Assembly (NCBI GenBank): GCA_029879595.1
Contig: JAOUPZ010000208.1
Coordinates: 1 to 5,724 of the forward strand
Length of the DNA: 5,724 bases
From: Deltaproteobacteria bacterium
GTDB taxonomy: Bacteria; SAR324; JACQKK01
Direction of reading: 5' to 3'
Numbering within the stretch: the stretch's first letter is position 1; every line of letters begins with the position of its first letter. Below, one piece after another: positions 1 through 5,292 of the stretch. The notes under the pieces were generated by a model. It was not told where the DNA came from and made no database searches. It saw only the letters and a list, made by a program, of their open reading frames with translations. The position numbers and the translations under genes were made by a program.

Positions 1-665
1 GCGGGCCATTCCACCGTGGTGCCCGGGTCCTGCTCGCCCACCACCACCAGGGTGGGTGTTGTGATGGCCCGGATGCTCTGGCGCTGGTCCATGTCACGGA
101 TCGCAGAGCCGCAGGCGCAGTATCCCTCCACCGGGGTAGCCAGGATGCCGGCGCGGATATCCCTTACCTCGCGGGGCAGACGCTTCAATCCCGGGGGCGT
201 GAACCAGCGCTCAATGGTCTCGTTCACCACGGCCTCCATGCCGCCCTCGCTCACGGCCTTTATGCGGCGGTTCCACACCTCCGGCGGGCCGGTGTAAGCC
301 GCCGTGTCGCACAGAATCAAGGAATGCAGCCGCTCGCCATGGTGCGTACCCAGCATCTGCCCCACCATGCCCCCCATGGACAGCCCGCAGAAATGCACCC
401 GCTCCAGGTTCAGTCCGTCCAGCAGGGCCAGGGCGTCCGCCGTCAGCATCTCCATGCTGTACGGCCCGGGCACCACCTCGGAGGCCCCATGGCCCCGGGT
501 GTCGTAGCGCAGCACCCTGAATCCGGCACCGACCAGGGCCGGGAGCTGACCTTCCCACATGGAAAGGCTGGCCGCCAGCGAGTTGGACAGCAGCACCACC
601 GGGGCTCCCTCCGGGCCGTCCAGCCGGTAGTTCAGCCGTACTCCGTTGACATATGTTTCCGCCAT
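1..665 (-). CDS. pcaD: Alpha/beta hydrolase, 3-oxoadipate enol-lactonase (PcaD)-like, 3' end cut by window edge
   Basis: The reading frame starts at the ATG at 665-663 and stays open to the window edge, giving 221 residues. PcaD proteins are usually about 260 residues, so roughly 40 are missing. The alpha/beta-hydrolase landmarks are in order: an oxyanion-hole segment LLSNSLAASLSMW (residues 25-37), the strand and turn RYDTRGHGAS (53-62), the nucleophile elbow CGLSMGG with Ser96, and the acid in VVVGEQDPGT (Asp213). The catalytic His lies beyond the window. The SNSL, RYDTRGHGAS and HFCGLSMGGM blocks and the later TGPPEVW are very like PcaD, which hydrolyses 3-oxoadipate enol-lactone in the cytoplasmic beta-ketoadipate pathway. 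A ribosome site (AGGAAAGGAC) sits 5-6 bases before the ATG. It follows the 85-residue gene by 28 bases, probably in one transcript. No other pca gene is visible, so the substrate could differ. The fold is near certain; the exact activity is moderately sure. Confidence 0.85.
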   Translation of the reverse strand, partial: MAETYVNGVRLNYRLDGPEGAPVVLLSNSLAASLSMWEGQLPALVGAGFRVLRYDTRGHGASEVVPGPYSMEMLTADALALLDGLNLERVHFCGLSMGGMVGQMLGTHHGERLHSLILCDTAAYTGPPEVWNRRIKAVSEGGMEAVVNETIERWFTPPGLKRLPREVRDIRAGILATPVEGYCACGSAIRDMDQRQSIRAITTPTLVVVGEQDPGTTVEWP

Positions 666-693
666 CGCTCGTCCTTTCCTGTCCGGAACGCTC

Positions 694-951
694 TCAGGCC
701 GCGGGATTGATCCGCGCGGCGTCCACCGTAAGGGATTCGGGATACTTCTCGCCCTCGGGAACACGCTGGATGCCCATTTTCTTTATGATCAGCATGCCGC
801 CCGGGTTCACATCCTCACCCTGCCCCAGATTGGCCGCGCCGAAGTTCATCTCAGCCAGCAGCATCCATTTTCCCTCGTGGATTCCCGCTTCCCTGACCAT
901 CATTTCCGCCAGCTCGCGGTGGCTGTAAAGGAATCTGTTCGCTTCGGGCAT
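694..951 (-). CDS. Small conserved-looking protein of unknown function, 85 aa
   Basis: I do not recognise a named family. The protein begins MPEANRFLYSHRELAEMM and continues with an amphipathic helix (REAGIHEGKW), a hydrophobic Gly/Ala-rich stretch (MNFGAANLGQG, about residues 37-47), a strand-like PGGMLIIKKMGIQRV segment (about 50-64) and the tail SLTVDAARINP. It has no Cys, no signal peptide and no membrane helix, so it should be a small soluble cytoplasmic protein. An in-frame ATG at 963 would add four residues (MEET). I prefer 951 because GGAGG at 961-957 lies five bases before it, whereas 963 has only a distant AGAGG. The gene is promoter-proximal to the PcaD-like hydrolase, with a 28-base gap, which suggests one transcript. 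Its codon use and length look coding. The partner or substrate is unknown. Confidence 0.8.
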   Translation of the reverse strand: MPEANRFLYSHRELAEMMVREAGIHEGKWMLLAEMNFGAANLGQGEDVNPGGMLIIKKMGIQRVPEGEKYPESLTVDAARINPAA

Positions 952-956
952 TGTCT

Positions 957-961
957 CCTCC
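957..961 (-). promoter_or_regulatory. Shine-Dalgarno site that decides the start of the 85-aa gene
   Basis: On the minus strand GGAGG is followed by AGACA and then ATG at 951, an optimal five-base spacing. The upstream ATG at 963 overlaps this motif itself and has no well-placed site of its own. This favours 951 as the start. Confidence 0.7.
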
Positions 962-1073
962 ATATGTTTTATTGCCGGTTAACCTCTTTCTCCCCACAAC
1001 CATATCACCATCACAAATGGAAATAACACCCCCGCCGGCCCCCTGAACAGTCGGGAAATACGGCATTTTTCAC

Positions 1074-1100
1074 TTGCCTTTCACCCGGAAAAGCTATAAT
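1074..1100 (+). promoter_or_regulatory. Sigma70-type promoter of the feo operon
   Basis: A perfect TATAAT occurs at 1095-1100 in an otherwise GC-rich region. The best -35 candidate is TTGCCT at 1074-1079 (4 of 6 to TTGACA), with a short 15-base spacer, so the -35 match is weak. Such a weak promoter may need an activator or an unusual spacer. Transcription would start near 1107, at the edge of the inverted repeat at 1108-1126, leaving a leader of about 100 bases before the feoB start at 1209. Confidence 0.65.
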
Positions 1101-1107
1101 GTTTGTT

Positions 1108-1126
1108 ATTGAGACTTAATCTCAAT
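1108..1126. promoter_or_regulatory. 19-bp inverted repeat, probable Fur-like metalloregulator operator
   Basis: The sequence ATTGAGACTTAATCTCAAT has eight of nine symmetric pairs around the central T (arms ATTGAGA and TCTCAAT). Its inner 15 bases match the 7-1-7 Fur-box form TGAGAAT-N-ATTCTCA at 12 of 14 positions, by my own comparison. It lies eight bases after the TATAAT box, over the expected start of transcription. A bound repressor there would block RNA polymerase, the usual arrangement for iron-controlled feo operons. Fur is the favoured binder by sequence. The DtxR-like protein encoded at 3641-4306 is the alternative, although the repeat is not like the TTAGG-type DtxR/IdeR box. Confidence 0.65.
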
Positions 1127-1159
1127 CACAGATATTATTTTTATGCGGCGGCCAGCAAG

Positions 1160-1183
1160 GGGGCGGCCCCGCAGGAGCCGGGG
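1160..1183 (+). other. Overlapping GC hairpins in the feoB 5' leader
   Basis: GGGG-CGG-CCCC (1160-1170) and CCCCG-CAGGAGC-CGGGG (1167-1183) share the same CCCC, so only one can form at a time. They sit in the leader about 26-49 bases ahead of the feoB ATG. The stems are short (four and five pairs), and GC-rich DNA produces such pairs easily, so a regulatory role is only possible. Confidence 0.25.
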
Positions 1184-1208
1184 GAAGAATTCAGGTCAAC
1201 AACCAGCC

Positions 1209-3251
1209 ATGCACGATCATCACCAGGGAACACTGACAAGCCTGCAGGGCGAGGAACACGTCACCATGCTGGTGGGCAACCCCAACGTGGGCAAAAGCGT
1301 AATCTTCGGTGTGCTTACCGGGCGCTACGCCACGGTATCCAACTATCCGGGGACCACGGTGGAACTTACCCACGGCCGGATGCGCGGCGGCGAAAGCCTG
1401 CTGGTGGACCTGCCGGGCACCAACAGCCTGCTGCCGGAATCGGAGGACGAGCAGGTCACCCGGGACGTGCTGATGACCATGCTGGACCGTCCCCACGCCC
1501 GGGTGGTGCAGGTATTCGACACCAAGAACCTGCGGCGGGGGCTGTTCCTCACCCTGCAGCTGCTGGAACTGGAAACCCCGCTGGTACTGGTGGCCAACAT
1601 GACGGACGAGGCCCGCTCGCGGGGCTGGCACCTGGACGGAGCCGCCCTGGGAGCCCAACTGGGCGTGACCCTGCTGGAGACCATCGCCACCCAGCGCAAC
1701 GGATTCGCGCAGCTCATGTCCGGCCAGGCGGAGTTCCGGGTGCCCCGGGCCCACCGGGTGGGGTATCCCGCCCCGGTGGAGGCGGCCCTGACCCGGGTGG
1801 AGGAACTGCTGCCGGAAACCATGCGCGGCAGAAGGGGCCTGGCCCTGATGCTGCTGGCCGAGGACGGCCCCTGGCCCCAATGGGCGGAAACGCTGGACAG
1901 CGGGGACATGCGCAACCGGGTGGCAGAAATTCGCGCCGGACTGAACCGCAGGCTGCATGAGCCCCTGCGCTTTGTGATCAACCGCACCCGGCAGGCGGCC
2001 GCCGACCGCATGGCCCGGAACTTCCTGACGCGTGAAAAGACGCAGCTAAGGGGCTGGCCGGCCCAGTTGGGCTCACTGGCCCTGCATCCCCTCTGGGGCC
2101 TGCCCATAGCCGCGGCTGTGCTCTACGGCATATATCTGTTCGTGGGAGTGCTGGGCGCGGGCACGGCGGTGGACTTTCTGGAAAACGCCATCTTCGCCGG
2201 GTGGGTGGTGCCCTGGCTGGACAGCGCCTTGCGCTGGGCCCTGCCGGAAGGGACCTGGGAGCTGCTCATCGGCCCGGCGGGCACAGAGCCAGGAGCCGGA
2301 GGGGGGCTGCTGCTGGGGGACTACGGCCTGATCTCCATGGGGCTGTCCTATGCCTTCGCCATCGTGCTGCCCATTGTGGGATTCTTTTTCATCGCCTTTT
2401 CCATCCTGGAGGACTCCGGCTACCTGCCCCGGCTGGCGGTGATGCTGAACCGGGTGTTCCGGGCCATCGGGCTGAACGGCAAGGCCGTGCTGCCCATGAT
2501 CCTCGGCCTGGGCTGCGATACCATGGCCACCATGACCGCCCGGATACTTTCCACGCCCAAGGAACGGATAATAGTGACCCTGCTGCTGGCCCTGGGGGTG
2601 CCCTGCTCAGCCCAGCTGGGGGTGATTCTGGGAATGATGGCCGCGCTGAGCGGCTGGGCCATGCTGTGGTGGCTGGGCACGGTTATCGGGGTGATGGCCA
2701 TGGTGGGCTGGCTGGCCAACCGGGTGCTGCCCGGCCAGGGCAGCGACTTCGTGCTGGAAATCCCGCCCCTGCGAGTGCCGGCCCTGGGCAACATCGCCAT
2801 CAAGACCCTGGCCCGCATCGAATGGTATCTGCGGGAGGTGGTGCCATTGTTTCTGCTGGGGACCTTTCTGCTGTGGGTGCTCAACCGGGTGGACGCCCTG
2901 GCCGCCCTGGAACGGGGCGTGGCCCCGCTGGTGCAGGGCTGGCTGGGCCTGCCCGCCAAGGCCACCGAGGCGTTTCTGATCGGGTTCCTGCGCCGCGATT
3001 ACGGAGCGGCGGGGCTGTTCGCGCTGTTTCAGGACTCCCTCTCCGCGGGCGAGGTGAGCCAGCTGGTGGAAATACAGGTGGTGGTGTCTCTGGTGACAAT
3101 CACGCTGTTTGTGCCCTGCATCGCCAACTTTCTGATGATCGTCAAGGAGCGCGGGCTGGCCACCGCCCTGTGGATGACGGCGTTCATCTTCCCCTTCGCG
3201 TTTCTGGTGGGGGGGCTGTTGAACCAGCTCATGCGGCTGTTGCTGCTATAA
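1209..3251 (+). CDS. feoB: Ferrous iron transport protein B (FeoB), 680 aa
   Basis: This is an inner-membrane Fe2+ uptake protein with an N-terminal cytosolic GTPase. The G motifs are visible: G1 GNPNVGKS (residues 23-30), G2 PGTT (47-50), G3 DLPG (67-70), G4 NMTD (130-133), and a G5-like ATQRNG near 160. A helical spacer domain follows to about residue 295, then the multi-helix permease region. Three cysteines lie in the membrane motifs: Cys436 in LGLGCDTMATMTARIL, Cys466 in GVPCSAQLGV and Cys637 in FVPCIANF. The first motif differs from the GCNVP form of the E. coli type. The start at 1209 leaves the beta strand VTMLVGN intact before G1. The in-frame ATG at 1143 would add an Arg-rich, leader-like peptide and has no ribosome site. 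The site before 1209 is also weak (AGG, 13 bases away). A likely operon continues with the Cys-rich gene 38 bases downstream. Expression is probably iron-repressed through the operator at 1108-1126. Confidence 0.96.
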   Translation: MHDHHQGTLTSLQGEEHVTMLVGNPNVGKSVIFGVLTGRYATVSNYPGTTVELTHGRMRGGESLLVDLPGTNSLLPESEDEQVTRDVLMTMLDRPHARVVQVFDTKNLRRGLFLTLQLLELETPLVLVANMTDEARSRGWHLDGAALGAQLGVTLLETIATQRNGFAQLMSGQAEFRVPRAHRVGYPAPVEAALTRVEELLPETMRGRRGLALMLLAEDGPWPQWAETLDSGDMRNRVAEIRAGLNRRLHEPLRFVINRTRQAAADRMARNFLTREKTQLRGWPAQLGSLALHPLWGLPIAAAVLYGIYLFVGVLGAGTAVDFLENAIFAGWVVPWLDSALRWALPEGTWELLIGPAGTEPGAGGGLLLGDYGLISMGLSYAFAIVLPIVGFFFIAFSILEDSGYLPRLAVMLNRVFRAIGLNGKAVLPMILGLGCDTMATMTARILSTPKERIIVTLLLALGVPCSAQLGVILGMMAALSGWAMLWWLGTVIGVMAMVGWLANRVLPGQGSDFVLEIPPLRVPALGNIAIKTLARIEWYLREVVPLFLLGTFLLWVLNRVDALAALERGVAPLVQGWLGLPAKATEAFLIGFLRRDYGAAGLFALFQDSLSAGEVSQLVEIQVVVSLVTITLFVPCIANFLMIVKERGLATALWMTAFIFPFAFLVGGLLNQLMRLLLL

Positions 3252-3277
3252 GAGCACCCTGGACCACACCGCTCAGT

Positions 3278-3282
3278 GGAGG
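3278..3282 (+). promoter_or_regulatory. Strong Shine-Dalgarno site for the Cys-rich gene
   Basis: GGAGG lies seven bases before the ATG at 3290, in the short gap after the feoB stop. This is the strongest ribosome site in the feo operon. It supports real translation of the small downstream gene and chooses 3290 over the adjacent ATG at 3293. Confidence 0.75.
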
Positions 3283-3289
3283 TTTTGCC

Positions 3290-3568
3290 ATGATGAAGGA
3301 CAACGACCTGGACACAGGCTTGGACAGCGGCCTGAAAAATAGCGGCCTGAAAAATAGCAGCTTGAAAAATAGCGGCGGCCAGGCGGACTGGACCTGCCCG
3401 GAATGCGGGGCGGCCCTGCCCTCCGGCAGGGGCTGCGCAGCCAAATGCTCCCAGGGCTCGGGCTGTGCCCTGGTGTGCTGCCCGGAATGCGGGAAGTCCT
3501 TTCCCCACCCGGAGCGGGCCGGGCTGGCCTACCGGCTCAGCCGCTGGCTGGGAGCCCGCGGCCGCTGA
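3290..3568 (+). CDS. Small Cys-rich protein with two CPECG motifs, Feo-operon accessory, 92 aa
   Basis: The N-terminal third is a polar, repetitive, probably disordered linker: LDTG-LDSG, then three LKNS-type units at residues 15-29. A compact Cys-rich domain follows, with eight cysteines at 36, 39, 49, 53, 59, 63, 64 and 67, including two CPECG knuckles (36-40 and 64-68) and the element GCALVCCPECGKSFP. A short basic tail (YRLSRWLGARGR) ends the protein. Eight Cys in this layout fit two four-Cys metal sites, either zinc ribbon or possibly iron-sulfur. There is no signal peptide or membrane helix. I recall small proteins with a C-x-LVCCP-x-CGY-like block next to feoB in related organisms, but I know no assigned function. 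It is not the membrane-anchored FeoB-associated Cys-rich family and not a winged-helix FeoC. It lies 38 bases after feoB and 72 before the DtxR-FeoA gene, and is likely co-transcribed. Confidence 0.85.
   Translation: MMKDNDLDTGLDSGLKNSGLKNSSLKNSGGQADWTCPECGAALPSGRGCAAKCSQGSGCALVCCPECGKSFPHPERAGLAYRLSRWLGARGR
3329..3373 (+). repeat. Three 15-bp tandem repeats inside the Cys-rich gene
   Basis: The unit GGCCTGAAAAATAGC occurs at 3329-3343 and 3344-3358, followed by a two-mismatch copy (AGCTTGAAAAATAGC) at 3359-3373. Each unit encodes five residues (Leu-Lys-Asn-Ser plus a Gly or Ser at the boundary), so gain or loss of units keeps the frame. The A5 runs stand out against the GC-rich neighbours, suggesting recent slippage-driven expansion of a linker. 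Confidence 0.9.
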
Positions 3569-3599
3569 TAAACCAGGATTCGATTTAACACCCTCAAGA

Positions 3600-3615
3600 G
3601 CCGTCCCGGGACGGC
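3600..3615. repeat. 16-bp perfect palindrome between the Cys-rich and DtxR-FeoA genes
   Basis: GCCGTCCCGGGACGGC is fully self-complementary. In RNA it would form a six-pair stem with a CCGG loop. It is followed by CGGAAAAAC, with no T-run on either strand, so it is not a standard intrinsic terminator. It lies 25 bases before the DtxR-FeoA ATG and could be an mRNA stability or attenuation hairpin, or a protein-binding site. Confidence 0.5.
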
Positions 3616-3640
3616 CGGAAAAACTTAACGAGACCGAGAA

Positions 3641-4306
3641 ATGACCACACTGCACGATCTGCGCGAGGAACTGCTGGAACATGCCTGGACCCTGGAAGAG
3701 CAGGAGGCCCTGAGCATGAAGGCCCTGCTGGAAACGGTCCAGGCCGAGGGCGCCGAACAGGAGATCACCCGCCTGAAAGGCGAGGGCTTGCTGAAGGTGG
3801 ATGGCGAGCGGGTGGAACTCACCCCCCAGGGACGCACCCAGGCCCGGCATGTGGTGCGGGCCAACCGGCTGGCCTCCCGGCTGCTCACGGATTTGCTGGA
3901 ACTGGCGCCATCGCTGGTGGAAAGTCAGGCCTGCCGCCTGGAGCATGCCATCAGCCCCCTGCTGGCGGACAGCCTGTGCACCCTGCTGGGACACCCCCCC
4001 ACCGCCCCGGATGGCGCGATGATCCCCCGGGGGGCCTGCTGCGAGAGCGCCCGCACGGAAATCACCCCGGCGGTGCATCCCCTTACCGAACTGGAACTGG
4101 GAGCGGACGGCAGGATCACCTTCATCCGGCCCAGGTTCCCGGAACGCCTGAGCCAGCTTTCATCCCTGGGGCTTATTCCGGGGGTCAGCGTGCGGCTTAC
4201 CCAGCGGCAGCCCTCGGTGGTGCTGGCCATGGGAGAAAGCACCCTGGCCCTGGACCGCGACGTGGCCAGGGATATTTTCGTCAAGCCCGGACGGGCTCAG
4301 GATTAG
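3641..4306 (+). CDS. DtxR-like metalloregulator fused to a C-terminal FeoA domain, 221 aa
   Basis: Three parts are visible: an N-terminal winged-helix region (residues 1-66, ending VELTPQGR), a DtxR metal-binding and dimerisation domain (67-134), and a FeoA SH3-like domain (145-216, with LSSLGLIPGVSV and LALDRDVARDIFV). By manual alignment to Corynebacterium DtxR, Cys98, Glu101 and His102 in ACRLEH match Cys102, Glu105 and His106 of the primary metal site. Asn75, Ser79 and Glu94 replace the ancillary ligands His79, Glu83 and His98, and Glu10 replaces Met10. The recognition-helix region reads QAEGAEQEITRL, acidic where DtxR has GPTVSQT. Extra elements CTLLGHP and IPRGACC (Cys133, Cys134) may add metal ligands; I recall them in fused regulators of this type. 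The ATG at 3641 has only a weak GAG six to eight... bases-range site nearby (GAG at 3636-3638). It is either an iron sensor of the feo operon or the FeoA partner of FeoB, and no other FeoA is present. The family call is sure; the mode of action is open. Confidence 0.9.
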   Translation: MTTLHDLREELLEHAWTLEEQEALSMKALLETVQAEGAEQEITRLKGEGLLKVDGERVELTPQGRTQARHVVRANRLASRLLTDLLELAPSLVESQACRLEHAISPLLADSLCTLLGHPPTAPDGAMIPRGACCESARTEITPAVHPLTELELGADGRITFIRPRFPERLSQLSSLGLIPGVSVRLTQRQPSVVLAMGESTLALDRDVARDIFVKPGRAQD

Positions 4307-4344
4307 GGACAGAATCTGGCTCAGGGCCGGGTGCGGGCGGTCCG

Positions 4345-5123
4345 TCAGGCCGCCGCCTCCGGGTCATCCGGATCGTCCTTGGGCCGGGCCATCCAGGAAA
4401 CCAGCACGCTGAGCTCATACAGGACAAGCAGCGGACCGGCCAGCAGCATCTGGGTAAAGGCATCCGGCGGGGTCAGGATGGCCGCCACCACAAACACCAC
4501 CACGATGGCATAGCGGCGGTTGGTGCGCAGGAACTCCGGGGTAAGGAGACCCATCCGGGTCAGCAGAAGGCTCAGCAGGGGCATCTCGAAAACCATCCCG
4601 AACACGAATATCAGCCGCAGCACAAAGGACAGATAGTCGCCGATCCGCAAGGACGGCACCAGCGTCTTGTCGAAGTTGATCAGAAACTCCACCGCGAATG
4701 GAAACACGATGAAGTAGCAGAACAGCCCCCCGCCCACAAAGAGCGGATAGGACAGCAGCATGAACGGCCACATCACCTTCTTTTCCTTCTTGTAAAGGGC
4801 GGGGCCCACGAAAAGCCATAACTGCCCCAGCGTGAACGGGAAGGTGAGAAATACCGAGGCGTAGAAGGCGGCCTTGAGATGGGTGAAGAACGGGTCGGTG
4901 AGGGTATCGAACTGGAGGTTCTTCACAAAGGGCACCACCGGAGCCTGGATGAAGTCCAAATATAGTTGCTCACCCCCCAGGCCCCCAGAAACACCACCAG
5001 CATGCAGGAGAAGATATAAACCATCCTCTTGCGCAGTTCCCGCAGGTGCTCCGTCAGGGGAAGCTGGGGGTCGTCGATATCATTCCCCTTCTCATGATTT
5101 TCGTCTTCGTTCACCACGGTCAT
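4345..5123 (-). CDS. tatC: Sec-independent protein translocase TatC, interrupted by a one-base frameshift
   Basis: TatC is the polytopic inner-membrane receptor for twin-arginine signal peptides. The start at 5123 gives MTVVNEDENHEKG, then the conserved amphipathic segment PLTEHLRELRKRM (residues 22-34, with Glu29 matching the invariant Glu of HLxELRKR) and the first membrane helix to about Trp49. The frame then breaks in the G-run read from 4973-4978. The rest resumes one frame away as GEQLYLDFIQAPVVP and runs through YKKEKK (Glu114), FEMP (Glu180) and LTPPDAFTQ to the stop at 4345. Restoring one base gives 259 residues, a normal TatC length with six membrane helices. The tail is acidic (KDDPDDPEAAA). 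No clear Shine-Dalgarno precedes 5123, and upstream in-frame ATGs (5303, 5294) would add sequence unlike TatC. tatA or tatB is not adjacent. The gene converges on DtxR-FeoA, 38 bases apart. Family sure; intactness uncertain. Confidence 0.92.
4973..4986 (-). other. Frameshift site in tatC (G6 and G5 runs)
   Basis: On the minus strand the bases read G5 (4986-4982), then CCTG and a G run, with G6 at 4978-4973. One extra G in the G6 run would give Trp-Gly-Gly-Glu-Gln-Leu and join both halves of TatC. One extra G in the G5 run would also work, so the exact position is ambiguous. Homopolymer undercalling is the simplest cause. Confidence 0.85.
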
Positions 5124-5181
5124 GTCAGGCCGGGAAAAAAATGCTATGAATAAAATGCCGGTGATCAGCGGATGACCTGCC

Positions 5182-5195
5182 GGCGGCTTGCCGCC
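5182..5195. repeat. GC inverted repeat upstream of tatC
   Basis: GGCGGC-TT-GCCGCC is a perfect six-base inverted repeat lying 59 bases upstream of the tatC start. No T-run follows on either strand. It could form a hairpin in a tatC leader; its role is unknown. Confidence 0.45.
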
Positions 5196-5258
5196 CTGCT
5201 TGAGTTCTTTCGGCGGGGTTGTCCCAGAGGCTGTTTTCAGGAGATTGTTGATTTTCCT

Positions 5259-5271
5259 GCGGCCGGGCCGC
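5259..5271. repeat. GC inverted repeat in the tatC/beta-propeller gap
   Basis: GCGGCC-G-GGCCGC is perfectly symmetric and on the plus strand is followed by CGTTTTG. The four-T run is too short for a confident intrinsic terminator, and no plus-strand gene ends just upstream. Confidence 0.35.
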
Positions 5272-5292
5272 CGTTTTGCATAACGAAACGCC

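Noticed and set aside
1143..1208. ATG at 1143 as an upstream start of feoB
   Set aside because: It has no ribosome site and adds 22 Arg- and Gly-rich residues unlike any FeoB N-terminus. The GTPase domain is complete from 1209.
1103..1960. Long open frame overlapping the first third of feoB on the same strand
   Set aside because: It is a Gly/Pro/Arg-rich translation typical of a shifted frame in GC-rich coding DNA. The feoB G motifs are in the other frame.
2201..3289. Upstream extension of the Cys-rich gene's frame into feoB
   Set aside because: The frame is open by chance. Its composition is Gly/Ala/Arg-rich, and the strong GGAGG before 3290 marks the real start.
3029..4078. 349-codon open frame on the minus strand across feoB, the Cys-rich gene and dtxR-feoA
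   Set aside because: It is antisense to three well-supported genes and has no recognisable domain. Its AAIFQ repeats are only the antisense of the 15-bp tandem repeat.
4284..4297. AGCCCG-GA-CGGGCT hairpin at the end of dtxR-feoA as an intrinsic terminator
   Set aside because: It lies inside the coding sequence and is not followed by a T-run. The GGCGG/CCGCC pairing at 4336-4354 also lacks a T-run.
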